Source of the DNA: Ceratodon purpureus | Lineage: Eukaryota; Streptophyta; Bryopsida; Pseudoditrichales; Ditrichaceae | Direction: 5' to 3' | Assembly: GCA_014871385.1 (NCBI GenBank) | Contig: CM026425.1 | Span: 18,432,637-18,496,636 of the forward strand | Length of the DNA stretch: 64,000 nucleotides | Shown here: positions 32,600 through 63,724 of the stretch, piece by piece | Layout: each line of letters begins with the position of its first letter | Numbering within the stretch: position 1 is the first letter of the stretch | Notes under the pieces: generated by a model | What the model was told of the DNA's origin: nothing | What the model saw: only the letters and a program-made list of their open reading frames with translations | Databases searched by the model: none | Program-made: the position numbers and the translations under genes

Positions 32600-33314
32600 T
32601 CCATATCATCATCACCACCCCAGTTTTGTTGCATAGAACTCATTCACTTCCTGTATAATTCATCATCTGAAAGCCACGATTCAAGCTTAGATCCAGAATA
32701 TATGATCATTATACTAGGTCCATGTAAACCAAAGAGCCCCAAACTTGTACACATTATTCAGAGCTTAAGGCCATCTTCTTGGTGACCATGAGAATACAGT
32801 AGTAGCTGTAGAATGTAAATACCCGATTAGTCCCAGTGCCCTTATACAGGCACTCATCGATTCATGGACGACCCAGTGGCAGTCTAGCTCTTTTTGATAG
32901 TGCTACATTAGTGATGAATAAGGTCACTGCCCATTAATCCAACGTGGAAGAGTGATGCAGCTGCAACTCCAGTGAAAGCTGGCTTTAGGACATACTTAAG
33001 TTACTTACCTGGCCAACACTGAACAACTGTTGTATCATACCATGGCACACACAAACAAAGTGTGCATTACAATTTGACAAAGCCGTTTGCACATCTGTCT
33101 CACATTTTATTCACATTAATTACAATATAGTTTCACTTAACAAGATACATACTGGGTCAAGCAACCAGTGATGTGATCAGATCAGACAACACCTCAGACT
33201 GTTACAATTAATTGTAGTCAAGTAACAGTACAATGTTCTATTATAATCTTGAGTAAATTATTCTTGATGGTCTGGTCTGGACTGAATTAATTGAAACCTA
33301 TTCATTCTGATAAG
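32600..33314. other. intergenic between convergent genes
   Basis: Lies between the 3' end of the 7TM gene (+) and the 3' end of the GDSL gene (-). It must hold both 3' UTRs. No other feature seen. Confidence 0.6.
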
Positions 33315-35025
33315 TTATATGGTATATTGTCTAATCCATGAGCGGAGGTTGGGAGCTCCTAAAGTAAATTCTGTGCCAAATGCATACAAATTGTATAGAA
33401 TTCTCCATGCTTCTTGTGTTGGATGTATGCCATCAAAAATGACAGACTTGGTTGGGTCTTCGCACACTGTGTAGAGAGGTTGTCCTTCACTATCCTTGGA
33501 ACCACAAGCAAATGCATCCAAAGGATCTTTCCCATAGCAACATGGCGTTAATGGGTCTACAAAACCTGCAACCAACAAATCCAATATCATTTAATAATCA
33601 AAAATATATCAAAGTAACAAAAAAATATCATTTTTTACAATTTTAAGATAAAAATTTAGAAAGATTTTTAAAATGTACCAAAACTTACCAAAATTTGTTC
33701 CATTGTGAAATAAAAGATTGAAAGCCTTAGTTTGGTCCAAAATCACAATATTTGCCCCCAAAAGCTCAAATCTAAGTAAGTCCATCCGCTTTTCAAGTAG
33801 TGCATTATGATTTGAATTTTCAGTAGTAATAGTTGAGTTGTTGCTGCAAGTAGTAAAATTTGAATCCACGGTAACATACGGTGAACATGGCATATTGGCC
33901 AAATTTGCAACCACAATGTTGCGTATGCCAAGGCGATGAAGCCGCACAATGTTAGATGTTATGCCATCCACAACATTTGTAATGAATGTCTTCAATTCTT
34001 CTGACTCGGCGGATACCTTTTACCCCACATTGTAAACAAAAGTCAAAAATTTAAAAAGTAATTGGATTTTTATATTGAAGTATGTTTCTATAAATAAGTC
34101 CCAAAATTTAGAATTATTTGAAATAAAAATTCCAATGAATGTCACATACCTGGAAGATGCCATGCAAATTTCTTGAACCATAGTCATTAACACCAATGCT
34201 GACCAAAGCCACTGAGTTGCTCAAATAGTCTCTTGTCAATACACCTTTTTCTAATAATGCTTCAAGTTGATCCACTTGTAACGCTAGAGGGGTATGTCCA
34301 TATGCATACATAACACTTCCACCTCCACGTCCAAAGTTTACCCCCAACACGCTTTGAGAATCATTCTTCAATTGTTGATAAGGGATAGGAGAAGGTACAC
34401 CAAACACTTCCGCTGTCAATCATATTTATGAAATTAAAATTAAAATCAGTTACTTAAGATTTTAGAAAAATTACCTCGAATCTATGACACGTCACACACA
34501 AATTAAGAATTTTTAATTCTTATTTTTTGAAAAAGGTAATCAAATATCAATACAAAATTTTGAAAAATTACCTTTATCATTTACAAATCCAATAATCAAA
34601 AGAGTTTTTTGTTTACTATTTCTTGCTTCAAAAATTTAAAAAATGTAGGATTACGAAATAAATTATTTACATGTGTGTGTGTATGCTTACCAAAATAATC
34701 AGCTTGATTGCGTCCATCCGAGGCTCGACCTGAAGGGTACCCTGGCCATGTCATGCCATATGGTGCAAACTCATTCCCTGCATTGGCTGTATCCACAAAC
34801 GAATCTCCGAATACATATGCAGCATTTGCTGCCTCTCCTGAACCTACATTATTCATCATAAAAATCAAAAATCAAAGAATAAATAATTAATTAATTTAAA
34901 AATCTTGTATTGTACAAGAAAAAAATTCATTAAAAAAATCAAAGTACTAAAATTTCAATTTTAAACTTACCTATAAAGGATAATCCAATAAATACAAAAA
35001 TCAAAATCACTGTCGTTGGCTTCAT
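33315..35025 (-). CDS. secreted GDSL esterase/lipase, five exons
   Basis: Exons in transcript order: 35025-34971, 34843-34691, 34412-34150, 34016-33689, 33565-33315. They join to 349 residues, the normal length for plant GDSL esterases. A signal peptide is clear (MKPTTVILIFVFIGLSFIG). Block I is VFGDSFVDTANAGN with nucleophile Ser33; block III is SIGVNDYGS with the oxyanion Asn; block V is FDGIHPTQEAW with Asp311 and His314 completing the triad. The SGNH hydrolase fold and extracellular acyl-ester hydrolysis are established for the family; the natural substrate is unknown. Several N-glycosylation sequons (NFT, NNS, NGT) fit secretion. Introns are short (about 120-280 bp) and AT-rich. All key residues are intact. 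Confidence 0.95.
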
Positions 35026-36052
35026 GATTCCACTAGAAATATTCAAAGACCTTGTTTTCATCATGTTATGATTATGAAATATATTTTTTTTATAAAATTA
35101 TTACACAATCCGAAATATAAAAACAAAATAACTACATAGGAACAATACATATATATTGAAGATTTCATGTAAAAGATTATTCAAAAGTAAAACTCAAATT
35201 CATCTCTCTAATAGAAGTAAAACTGACTTATATTTAGATTGATCATAATACAAATTTGATGATAAAATTTCTTTTTCTTTTTCTTTTTCTTTTTATATCT
35301 AAAAAAGACATATTCAGAAGGTAATGAATTCTTTTACATACATTGTGTATCCACTAAGTGTCAATTCTAAAAAGTACTAATTTAAAAAGGCTTTAGTGTA
35401 AAACATAGAAAAAGTCACAAAACATAATTGAAAAGCATAATACTTGTACAGGAAATAGATTGGGTAGTAGCAAGACAAATCCAGTCGCAAAAAAAAACCA
35501 GTTTTGCATATCAATCTTTCTTTCTGAAACTGAGACCGGACATAAACGTAACTTATTAAATCAATACTGTGATTGGAACCTCACTCCACAGCATGTTATC
35601 CCGGCGCTCCAGTCCTAGTCAGCAGATCAATTTGGTCAATTTGCGTATATATGTTGAGATCAAGTCCACGAGAGAGATCATATATGACTGTTTGATTGAA
35701 TCAATCGGTGTCTACAGGTTGGAAATATTATTGTCTCGAGAGCTAGCTTAATGTTTTCCGATCTACCATCATATCTGAATATGAATATGAATAGGACCAT
35801 AATCAATCTGTTGGATCAATACTAGTAACTACTGATACAGGAATGCTTCTAGTGTTGCTGCATGAAATCATAATTTGCTTAGTTGCTCACTGTTTTAGGC
35901 TGAACAACTTGCAGGGGCTACATATAATATATGAGTGAGTCTGTGTCAATAATGTGACGTAGTAATATTGTCTGAGAGCACCATTTGAGGGCTCTCCACT
36001 TTTTTCGGAGCTACAAATGGTACCCCGGTTGGAAGCTGCAAAGGAAAACCAG
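35026..36052. other. intergenic, GDSL promoter and TNL 3' flank
   Basis: No gene. AT-rich near the GDSL start, with a CTTTTT repeat at 35270-35293. Confidence 0.55.
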
Positions 36053-39000
36053 TCAAAACTTGTAACCTGGGACTTGGATATTTGGAGGCATAATCTCCAG
36101 ATCCCTCTCTTCAACAACCCCAATCCCTCCACCCCACTTTTCTTTCAGCACCCTTCGCTTGACCACATCTAGCCTAATCTTTAAAGGGTAAGCGTCGCTG
36201 ATTACAACTGGAAGCAGCTTGGGCAACTTTGAAAGCATAACAATGTCTTCCTCTCCCAACTCCATCGCAGTCTCCCCAATTTTGAGTTCCTCCAGATTTG
36301 TGCACTTGCTCAACTCTGGCAACCGCACCAACGAACTACACCCCTCAAGATCAAGATGCTGCAACGAAGGTAGATCTCCCACACCTTCCAAACCAGTCAA
36401 ACTCTTGCACCCAGATAATTGCAAGTGATGCAAGTGCTGCAATCCGCTCAAGTTGGGCAAATTCGGCCAAAAACAACATTTCAGTTCACGAAGCTGTCGA
36501 AGACTATCAAGACCCCGCACCTCTGAGATCCCATCACAATAATCAATCCTCAGAATCTGCAAACTGGTGAGTTTCTGCACATCGAGCACCTCCTCCAATA
36601 AAGAATTACCATAAAGATCCAACTTTTGTAAGCGAACCGAGTGCTCAAATGCCGAAGCATCCCTCAAATCGTGACAACAGTGAATTTTCAGTGAGTGAAG
36701 ACACTCTGTTCTGAGTCCCGTCAACTCTAGTAACCCTTCAATATTGTCAAGATCAAGAGTCTGCAGTCGAGATGAGCACCGCCCGAAATCGATGCCATCG
36801 TGAGCGCGAATGTTCTTAAGCGTCAGATTGCACAAGTTGGTGCAACGAGCAAACACGTCTCTCCCTACAGTAGCCCCAACTCCATCAACTTGCAGAACCT
36901 TGAGTGACCCCGGTAACTGTCCCAAATGTGGCCTAATAGCGTTTTGTAACCTACCATATTTAAAGGACCACCGGAAATAAATGAGATTCACCAGGTCTTC
37001 GAGCGCCTCAACTCCACCAAGTTTTTCCAGCTCAAACAATTCCAAGCTTCTTAAACAACTTAGACCCTTCAGGTTCAGCACTCCTTCAAAGCCTACTATT
37101 CCATGAAGCTTCAATACCACGACGTTTGAGCAGTATCTCCACTGGATTCCCTGGAAGTTCAAAATATCATCATCCTTCTTTCGCATCCAACAAAGCCCCT
37201 CTTCCTCAATACCCACTCGAATCAAGTTCTCCCAAACCCCACCAGATGGCATCATCTCCAGCTCACAAGGAATATGTGGATTCGCATAAACAAACCTTCG
37301 GCTCTGAAAACTTTCACCCTTCAGCTTCCCTTGCACTTCCAATTTTGCAAACTCACGGTAGAGATCATGCATGCTGAATTTTCCAGAGGTGACGTCCACA
37401 TCCTCCAACAAGCCCTTGTCCTTCAATCCCTGCAACTGCAGTTCCCAAAATCCAAATACAAAACCGTATAAAATATAACCAGACAAATAATCAACATTCT
37501 CCATCACTACTGTCACTTTAGGCAGGAGAGATGGATCATGCACAGTGATCAACATCTATTTCACCTCACAACCACAGATCCACTACCAACAATGAGGAGG
37601 GTGATATAAGTGTACCTGAACTCCAATCTCTTCCCACTTTTTCCGGTGAACAAGGCCCAACCACTCCCTAAATGGCGAAATGTCATCGACATCAAACAAA
37701 AGGACATGATATCTAGGGCAATATAAAATGATGTCCATGAACAATGCTTGTTCCCCTGGAGTCAACCGATCGTAATTTAGTCGGATCACCCCGTATACTG
37801 GATTCTCCTCTGAGGAGTGTAGATCGAAATCTCTAACCCTCGGTAAGCTCTCCAACCACTGCTTCGGATCACTTCCCAAACTGCCCAGATGCATGCCCAA
37901 CACCTTCACAGCTAACGGGAGATAATGACACCCCTGCTTCTCGCTCTTCCGAAAATAACACCGTGAAACACACTCGTCGATCATGTCGATATCACCCTTG
38001 TTGACATATTGTCTCTCGTTCGCTGCATGATACAGAAACAAGCTCCTTGCTTCCACCTTTGACAACTCTGGTACCTCAAAACAATGCGACTTGTCAATGC
38101 CAAGATATCCGAGTGTCCTCAAAGTTCGAGCTGTAACCATCACTACACTCCCTTCAGGAAAGGCTGCGTGGTGAAGAAACATTTTGGCATGCTCAATTGA
38201 CTTGGTATCATCCCACAGATTATCCAGTGCTAAAAATGCCGGTTGCTCCCATGAGACACTTTTACATAAAATGTCCTTGCACTGCAAACATATGAACATG
38301 TTATATGATCAATACGCCTGCGAGGATCATACGCATGCTCCTATGACATATATGAACATTGTAGGAAACAGAGAAAGTAGGCCAACAAAAGATAAACTGC
38401 CAACCCTGCAATGCTATGAAACAGGAAATTATTTTAATTTAACAGTGTCTTTCAAAACTTCTTCGGAGGGGCTGCACAAAGACAAGATTAATGATCTGTA
38501 CATATCTAAAAGAAGCTGGTTCCTTGCATGCACGAGATGTGAAGTTCTCACCTGGCCCTCATAGAGATCCTGTAGAACTTTGTCACTTGTCAATGTCAAC
38601 TTCTTCAACACTTCGTGCAGGTGCAACAACTTCAGAGATGAACTTGGATTTGGTGCCATTTCGACATGACACACCTTGTCCTCAAACTCCAGTGCCAGTT
38701 CATTGCACAACACCTTGCACATTGTGGTCTTGCCCAGGCCACCGACTCCGAAATACCCTATCACACGAACTTTATATCTGCCTGATGGTTGAATTGTGCT
38801 GATCTGCTCATTGCACACCTGCAGTTCATCATGAAAGGACGGGTAAACACGACATGAGCTTCAAACAGCGTTTCGCAAACATATGTCAAGAAATTCCTAT
38901 GTACTCAACAGTACGCAAAATAATATATACTGGAGAACCTCAAATTTCGACAAAGAAGTTCATGAGACATTATTTTACTTATTGACATGCTTACCATACA

Positions 39001-39921
39001 AATATTGCTGCCTCCTTGAACATCTCCATCATATCACTTCACATCTGGTGAAACCAACTTGCATATCGTTCGTACCACATTCTTTTGATAAGAGGCGAGT
39101 TTTCTCACATCTTGATGGAACTGCATGCCATTGAATGCCTTCACCTCCTTCAATGCCTCCTTCCACTCAGCAACATCAATTCTCGATGGATCCGCCTCAG
39201 CCCACTCAGACCACTTTCTAAACCATCCTTCTTGTCTTGTTTGATCACTAAAGTCACGTACCGACAATCCCATGAACAAGGGTAGAATCTTCAAATTGGG
39301 ATTTCGTCCTGACTTCTTCGCTTGCATAAATTCAACCAGTTCGATCATCGGCCACTTGGATGTGAAGTACTCCTCCGACACAACCACCACTGCCAAACTG
39401 CATTGCTGAGCAGCTTCAGATATGTGCTCCAGAAATTTCTCGCCCTTCGGCAAGCACCTTGGACGAATGTCAAGAAATGGGAACCGATGGTGATCCTCCA
39501 AGTCCTTACACAAGCTCTCGACAAAGTACTTTTGTTGACCACTGTGGCTCAAGAACATCTTGTGTTTGGGCTGCGATGTCAAAGGAGGGCCTGCTTCAGT
39601 GCTTGATCTGCAACAGAAACGAAGTTTCTAAATGGACATGCAAACAATGTAACCGGAGCTTTAGCACTATTTTCCCACCAAAACCGCTTCTAGAAAAGAG
39701 CATGAGGTACAGATCATAGTGGGAGAAGGCTGGTGATTCACTAGAATGCGTAGCTTGCTAGTACGATGCTATGCCTGGTGCTAGAAATATTTGTATTGGT
39801 ATCTTAGGAGAGGCCTATTTAATGCGTCTCAAATTTCTTGCATGCACAAATGTTACCTTCATCATAGATACATAAAGCTAATTGTGCTTTCTCACCTGTC
39901 ATTCTCGGCAATCGCTTCCAT
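36053..39921 (-). CDS. TIR-NB-LRR immune receptor, five exons
   Basis: Exons in transcript order: 39921-39896, 39607-39043, 38818-38552, 38281-37616, 37429-36053. They join to about 966 residues. TIR domain (about 25-165) has MFLSHSGQQKYFVESLC, LPKGEKF and SEEYFTSKWPMIELV, keeping the conserved Glu. NB-ARC has P-loop GVGGLGKTT (near 221), kinase-2 FLALDNLWDD (about 300; usually LDDVW), RNBS-B-like VMVTARTLRTLG, a GLPLA-type motif altered to YLPLAVKVLG, and an intact MHD in FSMHDLYREF (about 528). Leucine-rich repeats fill the last exon (LRSLELFELEKLGG, LQHLDLEGCSSLVRLPEL). TNLs detect pathogen effectors and signal by TIR NADase activity. The wording of the TIR domain (FPFLDIRP, SLAVVVVSEEYF) resembles moss TNLs. 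The first exon is only 26 bp; the ATG choice rests on frame closure. The last acceptor is tandem (37429 or 37435), giving two-residue variants. Confidence 0.9.
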
Positions 39922-42425
39922 AGTACACCTCGTTGCCGCTTCATTCTTCGTCCGCTTGCCAAACTGCAAAAACATGGACTAGGAGTTACACATCTAACTC
40001 TGTTGCGGGAAACTACAAATGCAGATTTTTGCAAGTTCGGTCACATGTGGCGTTGGACATAGTTCTACTGTAGAGGTTCAGCTTGGCCAAAATTCTAGCA
40101 CTCACGAAATCAAGTATCTATTCCAGCAGACCATCCTGTGTCATCAAAATTCTTCTCTAGAACGACACAGCTGTATATGTTTGCCTCAAGGACTACTACG
40201 AAAATGAGAAGTTGAAAAGTTCAGGTGCCATACATCAAGTTGCAAATCTTTGCCCAGATCCCTTTTCATTTCTGCCGAAGATCCAGGAACGTGCAAGACA
40301 CATAGATAGTCACTCCCGGCTGAAGTAAGAATCAATTACTGAGAAAGCTCACAACTCCCTTCAGCACGTTTTCGAGCAGTTCGCCATGGCTTGTTATAGC
40401 ACATGTAATAGCTCAAACTAGAATATATTATGCCATGGCTTCATCTACCGCTCAAACTAGGCAACTCCATCACCAACAATCGAGTTCACATTGGACTTGG
40501 GGTGCACCAAGTGCACCACTAAACAACAAACTGGAACCGCTTCTAGCTCAACGTACACAAAAACAACTAAACAAATCACGCGCTCACGAAACCAGAACCC
40601 TGCGACCCGAGCACGACCGCACCCATCTAGTGTGAATACCACTCCCCTTCTCCCTCCCAAGAAAAGCACCCATAGTGGGTCCGAGGGAACAGACCCACAA
40701 CCTCTACAACCTCTACAAGCTCACAGATCCACCAGCACCACCAACACAAGCGTAACACTAGAACTCCCAAACCAACACGCAGAAAGAGCCCCTGCCAAAG
40801 AGCTGGTACTACAACGAAGTCTCGGTGCGCACTCAGCATGTCGGCAGCGCCTCATGAAGCCCACTGCGTGACCCGCTTGGGAATTCAAGCGATCTAGTGA
40901 GCTGCGTGAGGCGCGCAGGCATGGCCGTCGATCGTGGAGTTGCGTCGGGGTCCCTGCGCCTGGATGCGTCGAGTGCAGATCACAACAATTCCATGACAAC
41001 ATGCACACACTGTGACTCAGAACACTGTAACCCTATGATCCTTTGAAAGCATCACCAAATTATGCCATACTTTCAGGCTCCGTGAGGTATATCCTTATGT
41101 TGGCGATGTCAGAGGCGATCCAGATTGTAAGCACAAGACTTGCAAGCACTGAGTGTGGTCAAGTGAGCTGTCCATCGAAGCTTGTGAATTTCCAAATGAT
41201 CTTGTCATTGCCATGTGAGGGTTTAAGGGATAGCTTTCAGAAGAGATGTCCATGGTGCCAGGTGAACTCCAGGCGATGGAAGGAAAGGGATGAGCATTGA
41301 GGAGTGGGAGTGAGATAGGGCAGTGAAGGGAGGTGGACGTGAAGGGAGCTTGACGGTTCGCATTAACTTACAGAGATAACTTCAATGGTGCTACAGTTGC
41401 ATAATTGCATATAACTATATCGATTCAGAGTAAGACGTCAAGAAGGGTGATATTGTATCTACAGCGAACGAGGTGCAGTACTAAGAAATTAGCAAATCAG
41501 TTTCTGAACTTGCCCCCACACACAAACCTGATCGGTATGCCGAATGATCACAGCCATACACTACCCTTGGACTGATCTCCACTGCTTTCCTTCCGCTGGC
41601 TGTAGGTGTATAAAACAGAAATCTAAAATGATTCCAGGCAAATGCAAAATCAATCAATGTGAGCAAAACACCTACATTAATATTAGAATCAACGCAATAT
41701 TCACAAACAGTGTACACACATACAAACATCATCAACCAACACTGCACATGGAGAAGAAACTGATCCGAACAGCATGTGAACAGATTACAAAACAACAACA
41801 GACAACATGCACCACAACAACACAACACAACTGAAGCCCATCCAGCCTGAAGCAGATCCCAACACTTAACTCACAAACACAGCATAACCAACCCAAACTG
41901 AACTGCAAGCAAAAAATAACTGAAGTGCTATAACAAATTAACTCATATTACATTTGTCTCAGAAAGAAAGAGATGGAACACAAGTAAGTTGAAGTTCAAA
42001 ACCTGGAAAATCCTTCAAAGAATTCCTAACTTAATCTTATCAAACAGCCGAACATTCCCAAACACACATTAGATGAGTTTGCAACCAGATACCCTTGGTA
42101 GGAGCGAGAGGGTACATGGCAGGGCAGCAGTAGCACCCACCCGGGTAGGGGAAGGATGGGAAGGGTATGACCCAGGGTATCACCCAGGTAGGGGAAGGAT
42201 GGGAAGGGTATGGTGGGCAGCTTAGCTCGTGGGGCGGAGCAAGAGGCAGATTGCATTGTGGTCGCCATTCGCAATTCCTCGCTCGCTCGCTTGCTCGCTC
42301 TCTTCGCTGCGAGGGATCATCGTCGTGTTCGTGGGAAGGGATTTTGCGTCGCTCTTTGAGGTTGCTTGCCATCGAGATTTCTCGCACAGTGCAGCGGTGG
42401 AGCGTCTCGACGTCCCGGCAACGCC
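39922..42425. other. divergent intergenic region, TNL and complex I genes
   Basis: Shared upstream region of the TNL gene (-) and the complex I subunit gene (+). Open frames of 60-126 codons on both strands are compositional and lack motifs. Beyond the 43-bp repeat listed separately I see no feature. Confidence 0.55.
42141..42218. repeat. two-copy 43-bp tandem repeat in promoter region
   Basis: CCGGGTAGGGGAAGGATGGG at 42141 recurs as CCAGGTAGGGGAAGGATGGG at 42184, followed in both by AAGGGTATG. It lies about 200-280 bp before the complex I subunit ATG, so it may carry duplicated promoter sites. Confidence 0.75.
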
Positions 42426-42870
42426 ATGGGGATCTTCCTGGATGAGCCCAAGTACCCTGTCATCGAGCGCAACCCCACGGCCGCGTCCACCATCTCCAAC
42501 TTCAACTTCAGCGACTACGTGCGCATCTCTGCCATGACCGGCGTGTCGCTCCCCGTCGGCTTCCTCGCTGGTCAGCTCCTGCCTAACCCCTCGCAAAACC
42601 CTAATTTGCCTTTGGAGTTCTGTTTCTGGGTGGGGTTGTTTTCTTTTGGGAGTGTTTCTGCCATAGGGACTCCTTGTCTGGGGTTGTGGTCATGGATTTG
42701 TGGGAATTTATTGCAATGCAGGTGGGAGTGTGAACATTCGGGGGCCATCGATGTACACGGCTGGAATTATAGGGCTCATGGGCGGGTTCATGTACGCGTA
42801 CCAATGCTCCGCGGGGAGGCTCATGGGCATGTTCCCGAATGAAGAGGAAGTTGCTCGCTACAAACGCTAG
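42426..42870 (+). CDS. complex I 20.9 kDa-type accessory subunit
   Basis: Two exons, 42426-42570 and 42722-42870, join to 97 residues: MGIFLDEPKYPVIERNPTAA at the start and GLMGGFMYAYQCSAGRLMG near the end. This matches the short plant NADH:ubiquinone oxidoreductase 20.9 kDa-like subunit (related to fungal NUXM). The family's YPV-x-RNP start, the FSDYVRISAMTGVS core and the GGFMYAYQxSAGRLMGxFPN end are all present. Two hydrophobic segments (VSLPVGFLAG and MYTAGIIGLMGGFMYAY) fit a small inner-mitochondrial-membrane protein of respiratory complex I. No cleavable targeting peptide is evident, as is common for this subunit. The gene is GC-rich against AT-rich flanks. The single intron is 151 bp. 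Confidence 0.93.
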
Positions 42871-45800
42871 GTGTTCTTCACCATGCTCATCATGTTTTCG
42901 TTCTGTTGTTGATGATGATGATTTTGGATGACCTAGCTCCCATCTCTTAGAGGCTCTCTTTTTAGATTCGCATAACACCAGTTGTAGGGACATCTTTTGC
43001 TGGCTGGCTGGCTGGCTGGCTGGCTCTCTGTCTTTTCGCTACGGCTACTTCATGTCCTTCCTGTGTTGATGGCCACTGGAGACTCCGACTCTGCCTTCTA
43101 CACACTCCTGCCTGAGTCCTGCTTCAATTGCAGACAATGGTTGAAAGCTGTTCTTGGCTATTGCCATCTTTAATTTTAAAAATTGAAACAGGGTTCCTCA
43201 TACAACGTTTGATATGTTCTTGCAGTAATGTGCCTAATTTTGCTGTCAGGTCCCTTTCATTTTAGGTTTCTCACATAGGGCAAATTCATTACACTGTCGA
43301 GGCCCATTAGCATACGATGCAATCAAACCTTTTCCAATTGGGCGAGAGTCTGGGAGATGAATTAGTGTCTTCCAATCTGCAACATAGAATCATATATGAA
43401 ATTTCTTATTATCCATCATGTTGAGGATCGTAAGTTTCGCATCGGTTAGGTGTTGCACTTGAGATCCTAGGCTGGATCTCTGGATTTAAATTTCTTCTGA
43501 AACAAAATTATCTTACACCTATATTATACATCATTGTAGTACAGTGAAATTGTGGTGGCCTCAAAAACTAATGTGCACAATACAAGGGCATCATCTAATC
43601 AGTGTAACTTAGCTGGACTTTGGATTTAATGTAGACAGAACCATGTGCATTGTGAAGTAGCTGTGAGGTGCCTAGCTAGGGCTGTTGGGTAAGTTGTAAT
43701 TTATAACTTATTATCAGCATCTTCTGTGCATCTTTTGACATAAGAAGACCATCTCCCTCCTCTTCTCTTAGAAGCTCCTCCTCTACATGTATGGTGGCGG
43801 CAAGGTAAGGTAAGTAGAGTATAAAGGAATTCTGTTTTCATACTTTGTTTGTTGTGTTTACCATTTCTGATTTAATTTGACATGGTTGAAGCTCAAGTAT
43901 ACTTTGCCAAAAAAATGTCCAGAAATGGTACATTTTGAAAATGTTAGCAAGTAGGGGTTTTTAGCATGTGTAGTGTTCAATTAATTTGACATTTCACTAA
44001 AATTGATAATTGATATAGAGCTTTTAGTGTTATACAATATGTATTACTGTTAACATGTATTAGTGATTCTATTTATGCATTTATTATGAAGTATTTTCTT
44101 GGACCAATCAATACACCATTGAGTTTTAATGCTATTAACATTGTTTATGTAGAACATAATCAATATTGAATAAGACAGTCAGAGTGTGCAATTCTAACCA
44201 ATATTGAATAAGACATTCAGAGTGTGCAATTCTAACCATCATTTTAATGCCAGTTTATGAAGTAGATTATAATTTCATTTGTTTTAGTTTTTTTAGAATT
44301 CCAGTTTGGTTCTTCAATTTTATTATCTTTCATGTCTTTATCTGGGAATTCATTGAAATACAAGTTATGATAATTAATTTTTATCAAAAATAGTTTTGGG
44401 AAAAACTGTGAGTTCTTATTTTGATTTGAATTCTTTATTTTACTTTGGACATGAATTCTATGGTGTACAATGTTATATAATAAATTTCATTTCAAAATTG
44501 ATCAATGTGAAGGTCAAAACAATTGTCTCTATCAAAGTGATCACAATCGTATGTTAAAAACCACAAACAAATTATAGAAGCTTTCAGAGATATACCATAT
44601 CATGTATTAATAGAAAGAAGAGAATTCGTCTGCAACAATAGATGGTTTAAAAAGAAATGAAGAATTGATGTCTTTTTAGCTATTAAAATTTAAAGTGATT
44701 TTTATATTTTAACTATAGTATTAAAAGAGAAGAAAATGTGAATTAAAATTTGTAACATATATAAAATATATAACATTAATGCTTTGTCATTTTTATTTTT
44801 AATTTGACATTATTTACTAAAATCAGATTTCTTTTCAGAACTACTAAAAATTTATATATTTTATTGCACAGAGAGTACTAACATGTTTCATTTTAGAAAA
44901 AACCCTCTAACGACTTAAATGAGTTTTTATGTGAAATGACATTAATCAATGTAAAATTATAAAAGAAACTTAGTTTTGTATTTATTTTAATAAAAAAGAG
45001 TTATTGTCGAATTATTACCCAGGCATTCTTTAAAAAATTGCTTTAATTACTGATATTTATTTTAGTAACATTTATTTATAGAATCATTATTTATAGAAAC
45101 ATTTTATGTGACATGGATATCATTCTCTCAGTCCTATAAATTTGATTATGAAACATGTTCAAAATCAAAATCAAAATTTCTATTATCTTCGATGCATTTA
45201 TAGTGTAGTATTTCTTACATGTAAATTATGTTGATTTTCTTCAGAACATAATAATTTTGAGGTTAAAATTTTATTTGTTTAAATGATTTACGATATAAAT
45301 TTTAAATAGAGTCGAAAATTTTATAATTTCAGAAAATTAAATTTATTTCTAATAAATGAAAAGTTCTTAGAGCCTTTTTGAATTTTTTTTTTTATTTTTT
45401 TATCTTTTTTTATTTTTTTATTTTTTTTATTTTTTTTGTATTATTGCATAAGTGGAATTGTCTTTGAGGTAAAACATCAATTTATATTTTATTGAATACA
45501 TAATTTTATTTTTTAATATTTATATTTTCATATGTATAAAAAAGTTGGTTTGTAAAAACCAAAAGAATCTGAAGTTTTGTTTGAACTTGAAGCATGTTGT
45601 TTTTATTTTAAAATTAGAATTCATATTATTTCTTTTATATAATTAAATTTCCAATTTCATAAATTTAAAAGATTCCAATAAACTTGGAATTATATTTTTC
45701 TATTTAAAAACTTAATTGTTCCACAACACAGATTGTTAAATGGTAGAATGGAACAATTGTAATTTTTTTTAAATAAACAATCCATTAAGAGTAATTGAAT

Positions 45801-46439
45801 CTACACAAATATGATTATGACCATGTTGTAGATTGAAGCCTGCTTATATAGCTGAAATGTAAATATAAATGGAAAATTCATTAAAAAACAATCAAAGTCT
45901 ATATTAAAATACATAGTAATATAAATTAATTTTATAGTGGATATTTTATAAAATATGCCTCTTGTTGGCTATAGAATGCTATTTTGATAGAAAAAATTAC
46001 ATAATTGATGCATTATACATAAAAAAATAAAAAAAATAAAAAAATTATTGAATCTTAAATTATAAAGATTCAAAAATTTAATAAGTGTTTGAAAAATTAT
46101 GAAATTATTTATCTTAAACATTCAAAATCAATTGTAAGATATATTACAATCGTATGTGACTTTTCAGATAAATATTTAAACTACATTTATCATTTTGTGT
46201 TTTTTTAATTTATTTTTTAAAAATCTTTACACATATTCAAGTATCAATTTATTTAGTAATATGAACTAACGATGGAAATTAATTATCAAATTTTTTTCTA
46301 AGTTGTGGTAAAAGGAATTGGATTTAATTTTCAAAATATGTATTTAATATCTTAATAGTGTTCCACAATTGAATATAAAATTTCATATTTTTAAAGTTTT
46401 GAGAGATTAGTAAAAATTTATGTTATATAGATCTTACAT
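42871..46439. other. AT-rich intergenic region, no gene
   Basis: Holds the 3' UTR of the complex I gene, a (CTGG)n stretch at about 43001-43025 and, from 43.9 kb on, extremely AT-rich sequence with poly(T) runs (45387-45440). It ends at the stop codon of the dynein gene, so it includes the dynein 3' UTR. No coding signal seen. Confidence 0.65.
44161..44236. repeat. 38-bp tandem duplication
   Basis: Two 38-bp copies of CAATATTGAATAAGACAGTC... through TGCAATTCTAAC, differing at one base (CAGTC versus CATTC). A recent local duplication in noncoding DNA. Confidence 0.85.

Positions 46440-63724
<17,285 letters not shown>

Noticed and set aside
36298-39719. Open frames of 60-126 codons on the + strand in the TNL region
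   Set aside because: Antisense shadows of the TIR, NB-ARC and LRR exons.
40435-41008. Overlapping open frames of 66-126 codons on both strands upstream of the TNL gene
   Set aside because: Compositional bias only; no motif, no splice structure, strands mutually contradictory.
42601-42993. 130-codon frame on the - strand across the complex I gene
   Set aside because: It is antisense to the conserved second exon of the complex I subunit and ends in noncoding DNA.
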